From NCBI GenBank assembly GCA_910589145.1, contig CAJUSD010000011.1, forward strand, positions 22,306 to 86,305: a DNA stretch of 64,000 bases, written 5' to 3'. Numbering within the stretch: the first letter of the stretch is position 1; each line of letters starts with the position of its first letter. The notes beneath the pieces were generated by a model. That model made no database searches and was not told the DNA's origin. It saw only the letters and a program-made list of their open reading frames with translations. A program made the position numbers and the translations under genes. The DNA is from an uncultured Oscillospiraceae bacterium (GTDB lineage Bacteria > Bacillota > Clostridia > Oscillospirales > Ruminococcaceae). Below, piece after piece: positions 7,404 through 15,848 of this stretch.

Positions 7404-8036
7404 ATGAAAAAATGCAGCATTGGCAAAAAGATTGGTATGACCCAGCTTTTTGACGAAAAAGGCAAGATTATCCCCGTTACCGTTGTGGAAGTCGGCCCTT
7501 GTGTCGTTGTCCAGAAAAAAACGGTTGAGAACGATGGATATGAAGCCGTTCAGATCGGTTTCGGTGACATTGCTGTTAAAAAGGTCATCAAACCCTTGAA
7601 GGGCCACTTCGCAAAGGCGGATGTTGCCCCTAAGAAATATTTAAAGGAGTTCCGGCTGGACGATATCTCCACTTTGGATGTGGGCGCTGTGATTAAAGCG
7701 GATACTTTCGCTGTCGGTGATGCGGTAGACGTTCGTGGAATCTCTAAAGGCCATGGTTATGCTGGTACTATTAAACGCTATGGTCAGCATTCTCTGAAAG
7801 ATACCCACGGTACTGGCCCTGTTCACCGTCACGCTGGCTCCATGGGTGCCTGTTCCGATCCGTCCAGGGTTCGTAAGGGCAAACGCCTTCCCGGTCATTA
7901 TGGCTGTGCCGGCGTTACTGTGCAGAACCTGGTTGTCGCTAAAGTGGACGCGGAAAATAATCTCATCGCCTTTAAGGGTGCCCTTCCGGGACCCAAGGGC
8001 GGTATCGTCTATATTACCGATAGCGTGAAGGCGTAA
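7404..8036 (+). CDS. rplC: 50S ribosomal protein L3
   Basis: L3 binds 23S rRNA near the peptidyl-transferase centre and starts 50S assembly. The 210-residue protein begins KKCSIGKKIGMTQLF, the usual L3 N-terminus. The central loop that reaches the catalytic centre is visible as HRHAGSMGACSDPSRV near residues 135-152. An AAGGAGG box precedes the ATG. The 140-base gap after rpsJ is the longest in this first part of the operon. Confidence 0.97.
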   Translation: MKKCSIGKKIGMTQLFDEKGKIIPVTVVEVGPCVVVQKKTVENDGYEAVQIGFGDIAVKKVIKPLKGHFAKADVAPKKYLKEFRLDDISTLDVGAVIKADTFAVGDAVDVRGISKGHGYAGTIKRYGQHSLKDTHGTGPVHRHAGSMGACSDPSRVRKGKRLPGHYGCAGVTVQNLVVAKVDAENNLIAFKGALPGPKGGIVYITDSVKA

Positions 8037-8053
8037 GGAAGGAGGAATACACC

Positions 8054-8677
8054 ATGCCAAAGATTTCTGTTTTTGATATGTCCGGCGCAAATGTCGGCGA
8101 AATGGAGCTGTCCGACGTTGTGTTCGGGATTGAACCGAATGTAAGCGTAATGCACGCTTCCGTGGTGAACTACCTGGCCAACCAGCGCCAGGGTACTCAG
8201 TCCACCCTTACCCGCACCGAGGTCAGCGGCGGAGGCCGCAAACCCTGGAGGCAAAAAGGTACAGGACATGCCCGTCAGGGTTCGACCCGCGCTCCCCAAT
8301 GGACTCATGGCGGCGTTGCCCTCGGCCCTAAACCCCGCGACTACCGCTATACCATTAACCGTAAAGTGAAACGTCTTGCAGTAAGGTCTGCACTTTCCAG
8401 CAAGGTTTCTGCTAACGAGATGATTGTTCTCAACGCCTTGACGGTGGAAGACTATAAGACCAAGACCATTGTTAAGATGCTTTCTGCTCTTGATGCTGGA
8501 AAGAAAGTTCTTATTGTCACTGATGGCGTTGACCAGAAAGTGGTTAAGAGTGCAGCTAACATTCCCGGCGTGAAAACCACGATTGTCGGTTCCCTTAACG
8601 TTTATGATATGCTCAACTGCGACAAGATTGTTATTGTCAAGTCCGCTGTTGAAAAGCTCCAGGAGGTGTACGCATAA
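8054..8677 (+). CDS. rplD: 50S ribosomal protein L4
   Basis: L4 lines the peptide exit tunnel and, in some bacteria, represses its own S10 operon through the leader RNA. The 207-residue protein has the long tunnel loop at about residues 57-95, with GGGRKPWRQKGTGHARQG easily recognised. It overlaps rplW by one base. The S10 leader here contains a terminator-like hairpin, so L4-dependent attenuation is worth testing. Confidence 0.97.
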   Translation: MPKISVFDMSGANVGEMELSDVVFGIEPNVSVMHASVVNYLANQRQGTQSTLTRTEVSGGGRKPWRQKGTGHARQGSTRAPQWTHGGVALGPKPRDYRYTINRKVKRLAVRSALSSKVSANEMIVLNALTVEDYKTKTIVKMLSALDAGKKVLIVTDGVDQKVVKSAANIPGVKTTIVGSLNVYDMLNCDKIVIVKSAVEKLQEVYA

Positions 8678-8970
8678 TGAAAGCTCCCCAGGATATTATC
8701 CTCACCCCTGTTATTACTGAGGCTTCCATGGAGGGTATCGCTGATAAAAAGTATACCTTCTATGTAGCTAAGGACGCCAATAAAATTGAAATCGCCCAGG
8801 CGGTTGAAAAACTGTTTGGCGTTGACGTGGCAAAGGTCAATACCTCCATTGTCCCTGGCAAGTTTAAGAGAATGGGACAGCACGGCGGCTACAGATCCGA
8901 CCGTAAAAAGGCTATTGTCACCTTGAAGGCCAGCTCCAAAGGCATTGAGTTCTTTGAGAGCATGATGTAA
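8677..8970 (+). CDS. rplW: 50S ribosomal protein L23
   Basis: L23 sits at the exit of the ribosomal tunnel and docks trigger factor, SRP and the SecYEG translocon. The 97-residue protein has the typical PVITEASM start region, the VAKDANKIEIAQAVEKLFGV helix and the C-terminal strand. The ATG overlaps the rplD stop (TAATG), indicating translational coupling. Confidence 0.96.
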   Translation: MKAPQDIILTPVITEASMEGIADKKYTFYVAKDANKIEIAQAVEKLFGVDVAKVNTSIVPGKFKRMGQHGGYRSDRKKAIVTLKASSKGIEFFESMM

Positions 8971-9062
8971 GCCGGTTTCCCCTTTTGGGGGCTGCTGGTT
9001 TTAAAACAGAGTATGGGAACTCTCATAATCCCGCGAATTATTATGAGGAGTGTGAATCCGCA

Positions 9063-9896
9063 ATGGCGATTAAGAGCTATAAGCCCACCAGCGCGGCCAG
9101 ACGGCAGATGACAGTTACCGATTATTCCGAACTGTCTAAAGTGGCCCCGGAGAAAAGCCTTCTCCAAAGCCTCAAGAAGACCGCAGGCCGCAATAATACG
9201 GGCCGCATTACCGTCCGTCATCACGGCGGCGGCAACCGCACAAAATACCGCATTATTGATTTTAAGAGAGACAAGGCGGACTCTACCGCTACTGTCCTGA
9301 CCCTCGAATACGATCCCAACCGTTCCGCCCATATCGCCCTGGTACAGTATGCTGACGGAGAGAAACGGTATATCATCGCTCCCAACGGCCTGAAAGTTGG
9401 AGATGTCATCCAGTCTGGCCCGGAAGCTGATATCAAGCCCGGCAATGCACTGCCTTTGGCCAATATCCCCGTTGGTACCTTTGTCCACAACATTGAGCTT
9501 TATCCTGGCAAAGGCGCTCAGCTTGCCCGTGCAGCCGGCATCATGGCTCAGGTCATGGCAAAGGAAAACGGTTACGCCCTCATCCGCCTGCCCTCCGGCG
9601 AACTCCGCAATGTATCCATGAACTGTATGGCTACTATTGGGCAGGTCGGCAATATCGACCATGAGAACGTTTCTTTGGGCAAGGCAGGCCGTACCCGTCA
9701 TATGGGCATCCGTCCTACTGTCCGCGGTTCAGTTATGAACCCCAATGACCATCCGCACGGCGGCGGCGAAGGCAAATCCCCCATTGGCCGTCCCGGACCT
9801 GTTACCCCTTGGGGCAAACCTGCCCTGGGCTATAAGACCAGAAAGAAACATCACAGCTCTGACAAGTTTATTGTCAAGCGCCGCAATGCTAAGTAA
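9063..9896 (+). CDS. rplB: 50S ribosomal protein L2
   Basis: L2 is needed for subunit joining and peptidyl transfer. The chosen start gives MAIKSYKPTSAARRQM and 277 residues, the usual family length; an open extension to 8985 has no homology feel and no ribosome site. The C-terminal HPHGGGEGKSPIGRPG segment is the conserved L2 signature containing the catalytically important histidine. A GAGGAG box lies about 12 bases before the ATG. Confidence 0.96.
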   Translation: MAIKSYKPTSAARRQMTVTDYSELSKVAPEKSLLQSLKKTAGRNNTGRITVRHHGGGNRTKYRIIDFKRDKADSTATVLTLEYDPNRSAHIALVQYADGEKRYIIAPNGLKVGDVIQSGPEADIKPGNALPLANIPVGTFVHNIELYPGKGAQLARAAGIMAQVMAKENGYALIRLPSGELRNVSMNCMATIGQVGNIDHENVSLGKAGRTRHMGIRPTVRGSVMNPNDHPHGGGEGKSPIGRPGPVTPWGKPALGYKTRKKHHSSDKFIVKRRNAK

Positions 9897-9923
9897 TGCA
9901 GGCTGAAAGGAGGCAGTTAATCC

Positions 9924-10196
9924 ATGGGAAGAAGCGTTAAGAAAGGCCCCTATGTGCAGCCTGTACTGCTGAAAAGGGTCGAAGAAATGAACCAGTCCGG
10001 TGAGAAGCGGGTTCTGAAAACCTGGAGCCGCGCGTCCACCATTTTCCCCGAATTTGTAGGGCATACATTCGCCGTCCACGATGGCCGCAAACATGTTCCG
10101 GTATATGTTACTGAGGATATGGTAGGCCACAAGCTGGGGGAATTTGCCCCCACCCGCACCTACCGCGGACACGCCGGAGCCAAGAAAACCAGTTAA
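9924..10196 (+). CDS. rpsS: 30S ribosomal protein S19
   Basis: S19 lies in the 30S head next to S13 and contacts the A-site tRNA. The 90-residue protein starts GRSVKKGPYVQPVLLKRV and contains the FVGHTFAVHDGRKHVPVYV and GEFAPTRTYRGH motifs, all standard for the family. It follows rplB after 27 bases with a GAAAGGAGG ribosome site. Confidence 0.97.
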   Translation: MGRSVKKGPYVQPVLLKRVEEMNQSGEKRVLKTWSRASTIFPEFVGHTFAVHDGRKHVPVYVTEDMVGHKLGEFAPTRTYRGHAGAKKTS

Positions 10197-10221
10197 TCGA
10201 GACGGGAAGGAGGAGTATATT

Positions 10222-10557
10222 ATGGAAGCAAGGGCTACCTTGAGATACGCCCGCATCGCGCCTCGGAAGGTTTCCATCGTCCTGGACCAGATCCGCAACA
10301 AGCCCGTGGATATGGCAATGGCGATTCTGAAACACACCCCCAAGGCCGCTTGTGAACCGCTGGAAAAGCTTTTAAAATCGGCCATGGCAAATGCCGAGAA
10401 CAATCATAACATGGATAAAAATTCCCTCTATGTGTCAGAGTGCTTTGTCTGCCCCGGACCTACCCTCAAACGGATTCGTCCCAGAGCACAGGGCAGAGCC
10501 TTCCGGGTCCTGAAAAGGACTTCCCATGTTACGATTGTCCTGAATGAAAAGGAATAA
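10222..10557 (+). CDS. rplV: 50S ribosomal protein L22
   Basis: L22 extends a hairpin into the peptide exit tunnel opposite L4, where macrolide-resistance changes occur. The start MEARATLRYARIAPRK gives 111 residues; an upstream open extension is proline-rich and not plausible. AAGGAGGAG lies upstream of the ATG at 10222. The C-terminal beta-hairpin reads RPRAQGRAFRVLKRTSHVTI. Confidence 0.96.
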   Translation: MEARATLRYARIAPRKVSIVLDQIRNKPVDMAMAILKHTPKAACEPLEKLLKSAMANAENNHNMDKNSLYVSECFVCPGPTLKRIRPRAQGRAFRVLKRTSHVTIVLNEKE

Positions 10558-10577
10558 GCCGAAAGAGGAGGTAAACT

Positions 10578-11267
10578 ATGGGCCAGAAAGTGAATCCCCA
10601 CGGTCTGCGTGTGGGAGTAATTAAGGATTGGGACTCCCGCTGGTTTGCGAAAGACAGCGCTTTCGGCGACACCTTAGTCGAGGACTACAACCTTCGGAAG
10701 TTCATTAAAAAATCTTTGTATGCCGCTGGCGTTCCCCGCATCGAAATTGAGCGTGACGCCGCAAGGGTACGCATCCACATCCACTGCGCACGCCCCGGTA
10801 TGGTTATCGGCAAGGGCGGCGCGGATATTGAGAAGCTCCGCAAACAGTGCGAGAAGCTCGTCAATGCAAAACGGGCCGACAAGCTCAGCGTTTATATTAA
10901 TATCGTTGAAGTCCGCCAGCCCGATAAAAACGCCCAGCTCGTGGCTGAAAGCATTGCTTCACAGCTTGAGCACCGCGTTTCTTTCCGCCGCGCTATGAAA
11001 CAGTCTATGGGCCGCGCCATGAAGCTTGGCGTAAAGGGCATCAAGACTTCTGTTTCAGGCCGTCTGGGAGGGGCTGAAATTGCCCGTACCGAGCACTATC
11101 ACGAGGGCACCATCCCCCTGCAGACCCTGCGCGCTGATATTGACTATGGCTTCGCTGAAGCCAATACCACCTACGGCAAAATCGGCTGTAAGGTTTGGAT
11201 TTACGCCGGGGAGGTCCTGGGGGACGTTAAAAAGCCCCGTAAAACCAGGGAAGGGGGCAACCAATAA
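10578..11267 (+). CDS. rpsC: 30S ribosomal protein S3
   Basis: S3 forms part of the mRNA entry channel and helicase site. The 229-residue protein starts GQKVNPHGLRVGVIKDW. The KH domain GxxG loop is visible in VIGKGGADIEKLR (about residues 76-88). The C-terminal half carries the conserved GRLGGAEIARTE motif. Its stop codon shares one base with the rplP start. Confidence 0.97.
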   Translation: MGQKVNPHGLRVGVIKDWDSRWFAKDSAFGDTLVEDYNLRKFIKKSLYAAGVPRIEIERDAARVRIHIHCARPGMVIGKGGADIEKLRKQCEKLVNAKRADKLSVYINIVEVRQPDKNAQLVAESIASQLEHRVSFRRAMKQSMGRAMKLGVKGIKTSVSGRLGGAEIARTEHYHEGTIPLQTLRADIDYGFAEANTTYGKIGCKVWIYAGEVLGDVKKPRKTREGGNQ

Positions 11268-11692
11268 TGCTTCTGCCGAAAAGAGTGAAATACAGAAGGG
11301 TCCAGAGAGGCCGCATGAGAGGCGTCGCCACCCGCGGTAACTTTGTTTCCAATGGTGAGTTTGGCCTTCAGGCACTGGAGCCGGGCTGGATTACCTCCAA
11401 CCAAATCGAGGCCGCCCGTATTGCTATGACCCGTTATATCCGCCGCGGTGGACAGGTCTGGATTAAGATATTCCCCGATAAGCCCGTCACTGAGAAACCC
11501 GCCGAAACCCGCATGGGCTCCGGTAAAGGTTCCCCCGAATACTGGGTGGCAGTGGTAAAACCGGGCAGGGTTATGTTTGAGATCGCCGGTGTTTCCGAGG
11601 ATCTCGCAAGAGAGGCTATGCGCCTCGCCAGCTATAAGCTTCCCATTAAGTGCAAATTCGTCGCCAAAGAGTCAAAGGAGGGTGAAGCGTAA
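11267..11692 (+). CDS. rplP: 50S ribosomal protein L16
   Basis: L16 helps place the A-site tRNA acceptor arm. The 141-residue protein starts LLPKRVKYRRVQRGRMRG and contains the EKPAETRMGSGKGSPEYWVAVV motif typical of the family. It overlaps rpsC and rpmC by one base each, showing tight translational coupling. Confidence 0.97.
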   Translation: MLLPKRVKYRRVQRGRMRGVATRGNFVSNGEFGLQALEPGWITSNQIEAARIAMTRYIRRGGQVWIKIFPDKPVTEKPAETRMGSGKGSPEYWVAVVKPGRVMFEIAGVSEDLAREAMRLASYKLPIKCKFVAKESKEGEA

Positions 11693-11889
11693 TGAAAGCA
11701 GCCGAAATCCGGGAGCTGTCATCCGCAGAGCTGGATCAAAAGCTTTCCGACCTGAAATCCGAGCTTTTCAACCTCCGTTTCCAGCACGCCATCAACCAGC
11801 TGGAAAACCCAATGCGAATTAAAGCTGTGAAAAAAGACATCGCCCGCGTCAAAACCATTCTCAGGGCGAGAGAATCCAGCGTGCAGTAA
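11692..11889 (+). CDS. rpmC: 50S ribosomal protein L29
   Basis: L29 is a small two-helix protein near the tunnel exit beside L23. The 65-residue sequence has the classic LSSAELDQKLSDLKSELFNLRFQ helix and the RVKTILREREssv-like end (here RVKTILRARESSVQ). It shares a base with rplP. Confidence 0.95.
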   Translation: MKAAEIRELSSAELDQKLSDLKSELFNLRFQHAINQLENPMRIKAVKKDIARVKTILRARESSVQ

Positions 11890-11912
11890 TCTAATGAAGG
11901 AGGACGAAAGCT

Positions 11913-12170
11913 GTGAGCGAGAGAAATCTCAGAAAAACCAGGGTTGGCAAAGTCGTCAGCGATAAGATGGATAAAACCGTCGTGGTCGCCATCCAGGACA
12001 ATGTCAGACACCCTTTATATAAGAAGATCATCAAGCGCACCGTGAAGTTCAAGGCCCACGACGAACAGAATGCCTGCGGCGTCGGGGATACTGTGATGAT
12101 CATGGAAACCCGCCCCCTCTCCAAAGATAAAAGATGGAGAGTCGTGGAGATTGTGGAAAAGGCTAAGTAA
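11913..12170 (+). CDS. rpsQ: 30S ribosomal protein S17
   Basis: S17 is an OB-fold primary 16S rRNA-binding protein. The 85-residue sequence begins SERNLRKTRVGKVVSDKMDK and contains the HPLYKKIIKRTVKFKAHDE motif. The start is GTG, supported by AAGGAGGACG upstream. Confidence 0.96.
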   Translation: MSERNLRKTRVGKVVSDKMDKTVVVAIQDNVRHPLYKKIIKRTVKFKAHDEQNACGVGDTVMIMETRPLSKDKRWRVVEIVEKAK

Positions 12171-12202
12171 TTTGGCACTCATGCCGAAAGGAGGAACGCT
12201 CT

Positions 12203-12571
12203 GTGATACAGATGCAGACCTATCTCAAGGTGGCTGACAACACCGGCGCCAAGGAGCTTATGTGCATCCGCGTGTTGGGCGGCACCCGCAGGAGATATGC
12301 AAATATCGGCGACGTAGTGGTCGCTTCGGTTAAAAAAGCAGCACCCGGCGGCGTGGTCAAAAAAGGCGACGTAGTCAAGGCTGTCATCGTCCGTTCCCGC
12401 AGCGGCCTGCGCCGCGAGGACGGTTCCTATATCCGCTTCGACGAGAACGCGGCTGTTATTATCAGGGAAGACAAGAACCCGAGAGGTACCCGTATCTTTG
12501 GGCCGGTAGCCAGGGAGCTGCGCGACAAAGATTACCTCAGAATATTAAGCCTCGCCCCAGAGGTGCTGTAA
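12203..12571 (+). CDS. rplN: 50S ribosomal protein L14
   Basis: L14 lies at the subunit interface and contacts h14 of 16S rRNA; it is also the docking site of RsfS. The 122-residue protein starts IQMQTYLKVADNTGAKELMCI from a GTG with an AAAGGAGG site. The C-terminal RGTRIFGPVARELR motif is conserved. Confidence 0.97.
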   Translation: MIQMQTYLKVADNTGAKELMCIRVLGGTRRRYANIGDVVVASVKKAAPGGVVKKGDVVKAVIVRSRSGLRREDGSYIRFDENAAVIIREDKNPRGTRIFGPVARELRDKDYLRILSLAPEVL

Positions 12572-12586
12572 TGGAGGTGCTTTGAA

Positions 12587-12910
12587 TTGAATACCCTGCA
12601 TGTTAGGAAAGACGACACAGTCGTCATTCTGTCCGGCAAGGATAAAGGGAAAAAGGGCAAGGTCCTGGAGGTGTCCCCGTCCGAGAGAAAGGTCATCGTC
12701 GAGGGCTGCAACATGGTGACGAAGCACGTCAAGCCCCGCCGTATGGGTGAGCCCGGCGGCATCGTCAAGGCCGAAGGCGCGCTTTATGCCTCCAAGGTTA
12801 TGGCTGTCTGCCCCAAGTGCGGCAAGCCTACACGCTCCGCCCATAAATTCCTGGCCGACGGAACGAAAGTCAGAGTCTGCAAAAACGCCGGCTGCGGCGA
12901 AACGTTCTAA
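12587..12910 (+). CDS. rplX: 50S ribosomal protein L24, zinc-ribbon type
   Basis: L24 starts 50S assembly and binds the 5' end of 23S rRNA. The N-terminal KOW region VRKDDTVVILSGKDKGKKG is clear at residues 6-24. The C-terminal half has four cysteines (about 75, 78, 98 and 103) in a CPKC...C....C pattern, a likely zinc site found in only some L24 proteins. Translation starts at a TTG (12587) behind GGAGG. Confidence 0.95.
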   Translation: MNTLHVRKDDTVVILSGKDKGKKGKVLEVSPSERKVIVEGCNMVTKHVKPRRMGEPGGIVKAEGALYASKVMAVCPKCGKPTRSAHKFLADGTKVRVCKNAGCGETF

Positions 12911-12925
12911 GGAGGAGGAGAAAAC

Positions 12926-13465
12926 ATGGCTAGATTGAAGGACGCCTACATCGCCGATGTAGCCCCTGCCTTGATGAAGAAATTCACCTATAAAAGTGTC
13001 ATGCAGATCCCCAAGCTGGAAAAGGTCGTCATTAACGTCGGCTGTGGCGAGGCTAAGGACAATTCCAAGGTCATTGACGCTATTGTCGCGGACCTTTCCA
13101 AGATCACCGGCCAACGCCCTGTGGTCTGCAAGGCAAAAAAATCCGTGGCCAACTTTAAAATCCGTGAAGGTATGCCTATTGGCGTAAAAGTTACCCTGCG
13201 GGCAGACCGGATGTATGAATTTGTTGACCGTTTCTTTAACGTGGCCCTTCCAAGGGTCCGCGATTTCCGGGGCATCAACCCCAACTCCTTTGACGGCCGC
13301 GGCAATTATAACTGCGGGCTGAAAGAGCAGTTGATCTTCCCTGAAATCGAGTACGATAAAATCGATCAGGTGAGGGGTATGGACATCACCTTTGTCACTA
13401 CCGCCAAGACCGACGAGGAAGCCCGCGAGCTGCTCAGCCTGCTTGGGGCCCCATTTGCGAAGTAA
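12926..13465 (+). CDS. rplE: 50S ribosomal protein L5
   Basis: L5 binds 5S rRNA and the P-site tRNA elbow. The 179-residue protein shows the conserved MQIPKLEKVVINVGCGEA start region, the central REGMPIGVKVTLR strand and the GRGNYNCGLKEQLIFPEI motif. An AGGAGGAGG box lies upstream of the ATG. Confidence 0.97.
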   Translation: MARLKDAYIADVAPALMKKFTYKSVMQIPKLEKVVINVGCGEAKDNSKVIDAIVADLSKITGQRPVVCKAKKSVANFKIREGMPIGVKVTLRADRMYEFVDRFFNVALPRVRDFRGINPNSFDGRGNYNCGLKEQLIFPEIEYDKIDQVRGMDITFVTTAKTDEEARELLSLLGAPFAK

Positions 13466-13478
13466 GGGAGGTTTCTTT

Positions 13479-13664
13479 GTGGCTAAAACGTCTATGATTA
13501 TAAAGCAGCAGCGGGAGCCTAAGTTTTCAACCCGCCGCTACAACCGCTGCAAAATCTGCGGCAGGCCGCACGCCTACCTCCGCAATTTCGGGGTATGCCG
13601 CATCTGCTTCCGGGAACTGGCTTATAAGGGCCAAATCCCTGGAGTGAAGAAAGCAAGCTGGTAA
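13479..13664 (+). CDS. rpsN: 30S ribosomal protein S14, zinc-binding (type Z)
   Basis: This is the 61-residue short S14 with a zinc ribbon, Cys24-x2-Cys27 and Cys40-x2-Cys43 (CKIC and CRIC). It sits in the 30S head. The start is the GTG at 13479 giving MAKTSMIIKQQ; GGGAGG lies 8 bases upstream. A longer open frame that begins inside rplE is not real. Zinc-limited bacteria often keep a second zinc-free S14 elsewhere; none is seen in this window. Confidence 0.96.
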   Translation: MAKTSMIIKQQREPKFSTRRYNRCKICGRPHAYLRNFGVCRICFRELAYKGQIPGVKKASW

Positions 13665-13671
13665 GCCGGCC

Positions 13672-13726
13672 CGCCGTCCCTCGGTATAACCCCCGAAAGG
13701 TCGTTTGAAACCATCGGGGACGCGGC
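13672..13726 (+). other. Hairpin between rpsN and rpsH
   Basis: A GTCCC/GGGAC-centred stem with flanking CCGC/GCGG pairs fills most of the 91-base gap. There is no T tract. It could be an mRNA-processing or S8-type feedback site, but this is only a guess from its position. Confidence 0.35.
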
Positions 13727-13755
13727 ACATTGTTGAGAACAAAGGAGGAGAACTC

Positions 13756-14154
13756 ATGCATATCACCGATACCGTCGCTGACATGCTGACGCGCATCCGC
13801 AATGCGAATTCAGCAAAACATGACACGGTTGATATCCCCGCCTCCAATATGAAAAAGGCAATCGCCCAGATCCTTCTGGACGAGGGATATATTAAGAACT
13901 TTCAGGTTCTGGAAGACAGCAAGCAGGGCGTGATTCGCATTGCCCTTAAATACGGCCCCAACAAGTCCCAGGTTATCACCGGCCTTCGCCGGGTATCCAA
14001 GCCCGGTCTTCGTATCTATTCCAGCTGCGAAGATATGCCCAGAGTGATGAAGGGCCTGGGAGTCGCCATCCTGTCCACCTCCAAGGGCGTTATGACTGAC
14101 CGTCAGGCGCGTAAAGAGAAGGTCGGCGGCGAAGTTCTGGCATTCGTCTGGTAA
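13756..14154 (+). CDS. rpsH: 30S ribosomal protein S8
   Basis: S8 is a primary 16S rRNA-binding protein and, in E. coli, the repressor of the spc operon. Starting at the ATG at 13756 gives MHITDTVADMLTRIRNA and 132 residues; AAAGGAGGAG lies just upstream. The C-terminal STSKGVMTDRQARKEKVGGEVLAFVW motif region is fully conserved. Confidence 0.97.
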   Translation: MHITDTVADMLTRIRNANSAKHDTVDIPASNMKKAIAQILLDEGYIKNFQVLEDSKQGVIRIALKYGPNKSQVITGLRRVSKPGLRIYSSCEDMPRVMKGLGVAILSTSKGVMTDRQARKEKVGGEVLAFVW

Positions 14155-14169
14155 AGGAGGGAAAAGGAT

Positions 14170-14727
14170 ATGTCTCGTATAGGCAGGAAACCCATTGAAA
14201 TCCCCGCCGGCGTGGAAGTCGCCGTGGACGGACATACCGTCACCGCCAAGGGCCCCAAAGGAACCCTGACGGAATCTTTCCACCATGATATGGCCATTTC
14301 GGTAGAGGCCGGACACGTAGTCGTTGCCCGTCCCACCGACAACCAGCAGCACCGCTCGCTCCATGGCTTGACCCGCACCCTGGTTTCCAATATGGTAACC
14401 GGCGTTTCCAAAGGTTTCCAGAAAGAACTGGAAATTAACGGCGTAGGCTATCGTGCTGCCAAGCAGGGAACCAACCTGGTGATGAACCTGGGGTATTCCC
14501 ATCAGGTCATTGTACCGGAAATTGAAGGCATTACCATTGAAGTGCCTGCACCTAACCGGATTATTGTCCATGGCGCTGATAAGCAGAGAGTGGGCCAGTT
14601 TGCCGCTGAAATCCGCGAAAAACGCCCCCCGGAACCCTATAAGGGCAAGGGCATCAAGTATATTGACGAAGTAATCATCCGCAAGGAAGGCAAGGCCGCA
14701 AAGGGCGGCAAGGGCGGCAAGAAGTAA
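14170..14727 (+). CDS. rplF: 50S ribosomal protein L6
   Basis: L6 lies near the GTPase-associated centre. The 185-residue protein starts SRIGRKPIEIPAGVEV and keeps the EIREKRPPEPYKGKGIKY motif. The C-terminus carries a short lysine/glycine extension (GKAAKGGKGGKK), a little longer than most homologues. Confidence 0.97.
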   Translation: MSRIGRKPIEIPAGVEVAVDGHTVTAKGPKGTLTESFHHDMAISVEAGHVVVARPTDNQQHRSLHGLTRTLVSNMVTGVSKGFQKELEINGVGYRAAKQGTNLVMNLGYSHQVIVPEIEGITIEVPAPNRIIVHGADKQRVGQFAAEIREKRPPEPYKGKGIKYIDEVIIRKEGKAAKGGKGGKK

Positions 14728-14748
14728 AGTAAGGAGTGAATCAATACC

Positions 14749-15108
14749 ATGGTGAAAAAGCCAGACAGCAATAAAGCAAGGCTGAAGCGGCACGCCAGGG
14801 TCCGCGCTAAAATCAGCGGAACCGCCGAGTGCCCCCGCCTGAACGTATTCCGCTCCGCCAAGCACATCTACGCCCAGCTGATCGACGACGTGAACGGCGT
14901 GACCCTTGCCAGCGCGTCCACGATGGATAAGGGCTTTGAGGGCTTTGGCGGCAACTGCGACGCGGCAAAAACCGTCGGGATGAACTTGGCCAAAAAAGCT
15001 GCTGAAAAAGGCATTTCTGAAGCTGTGTTTGACCGCGGCGGCTATGTCTATCATGGCCGGGTCAAGGCTTTGGCGGAAGGCGCCCGCGAAAACGGGCTGA
15101 AATTCTAA
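14749..15108 (+). CDS. rplR: 50S ribosomal protein L18
   Basis: L18 binds 5S rRNA together with L5. The 119-residue protein has the RLNVFRSAKHIYAQLIDD motif and the C-terminal VFDRGGYVYHGRVKALAEGAREN signature. An AAGGAG box precedes the ATG. It lies 17 bases before rpsE. Confidence 0.97.
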   Translation: MVKKPDSNKARLKRHARVRAKISGTAECPRLNVFRSAKHIYAQLIDDVNGVTLASASTMDKGFEGFGGNCDAAKTVGMNLAKKAAEKGISEAVFDRGGYVYHGRVKALAEGARENGLKF

Positions 15109-15125
15109 GAAGGAGGGAGACACTT

Positions 15126-15635
15126 TTGGCCAGAATAGACGCGAATTCCCCTGAGCTCCGGGACAGCCTGAGTGAAAGGGTAGTTGCTATCAACCGCGTT
15201 TCCAAAACTGTAAAGGGTGGACGTATCTTTAAGTTCGCCGCCCTCGTAGTAGTCGGCAACGGCAACGGCATTGTCGGTTACGGTCTTGGAAAGGCTTCTG
15301 AAGTTCCCGATGCAATCCGTAAGGGCATCGAGGACGCTAAAAAGAATCTCAGACAAATCGCTTTGAAGGATACCACCATTCCCCACGAAGCAGTTGGCAT
15401 TTATGGAGCAGGCAAGGTTAAGCTGATGCCCGCCCCTGAAGGTACCGGCGTTTTGGCCGGCGGCCCGGTTCGTGCTGTGCTGGAAGTCGCAGGCATCCGC
15501 GACATCCGTGCAAAGTGCATCCGTTCCAACAACCCCTGCAACGTGGTAAGCGCCACCATCGCCGGACTGACTTCCCTGCGCAATGTGGAGGATGTCGCTG
15601 CGATCCGCGGCAAATCGGTCAAGGATATTAGATAG
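15126..15635 (+). CDS. rpsE: 30S ribosomal protein S5
   Basis: S5 takes part in decoding accuracy and the mRNA entry channel. The 169-residue protein starts at a TTG (MARIDANSPELRD) behind AAGGAGGG. It has the VVAINRVSKTVKGGR and RAVLEVAGIRDIRAKC motifs; the latter region is where spectinomycin and ram-type changes cluster in the family. Confidence 0.96.
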   Translation: MARIDANSPELRDSLSERVVAINRVSKTVKGGRIFKFAALVVVGNGNGIVGYGLGKASEVPDAIRKGIEDAKKNLRQIALKDTTIPHEAVGIYGAGKVKLMPAPEGTGVLAGGPVRAVLEVAGIRDIRAKCIRSNNPCNVVSATIAGLTSLRNVEDVAAIRGKSVKDIR

Positions 15636-15646
15636 GAGGATGCGGC

Positions 15647-15826
15647 ATGGCTTTAAAAATTAAATTAGTCAAAAGTCTGGCAGGCCGCCACGACAAGCAT
15701 ATCGCTACCGCCTATTCCCTGGGCCTGCACAAGATCGGAGACGAAACCACCCAGCCTAATAACGAGGCTACTCAGGGGAAGGTCAAGGCCATCTCCTATC
15801 TGGTGGAAGTGACAGAGGAAGCATAA
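15647..15826 (+). CDS. rpmD: 50S ribosomal protein L30
   Basis: A 59-residue protein reading MALKIKLVKSLAGRHDKHIA with the LGLHKIGDET motif, which is the bacterial L30 pattern. The ATG at 15647 follows AGGAGG closely, 11 bases after the rpsE stop. Position between rpsE and rplO is the canonical one. Confidence 0.95.
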   Translation: MALKIKLVKSLAGRHDKHIATAYSLGLHKIGDETTQPNNEATQGKVKAISYLVEVTEEA

Positions 15827-15848
15827 GCTCTGCCTTTGTCTCCCCAGA

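Noticed and set aside
8889..9701. 270-residue open frame antisense to rplW-rplB
   Set aside because: Same cause as other shadows in the ribosomal operon; the plus-strand genes are certain.
13810..15123. 437-residue open frame antisense to rpsH-rplF-rplR
   Set aside because: Produced by codon bias of the ribosomal genes on the plus strand; no ribosome site or protein-like features.
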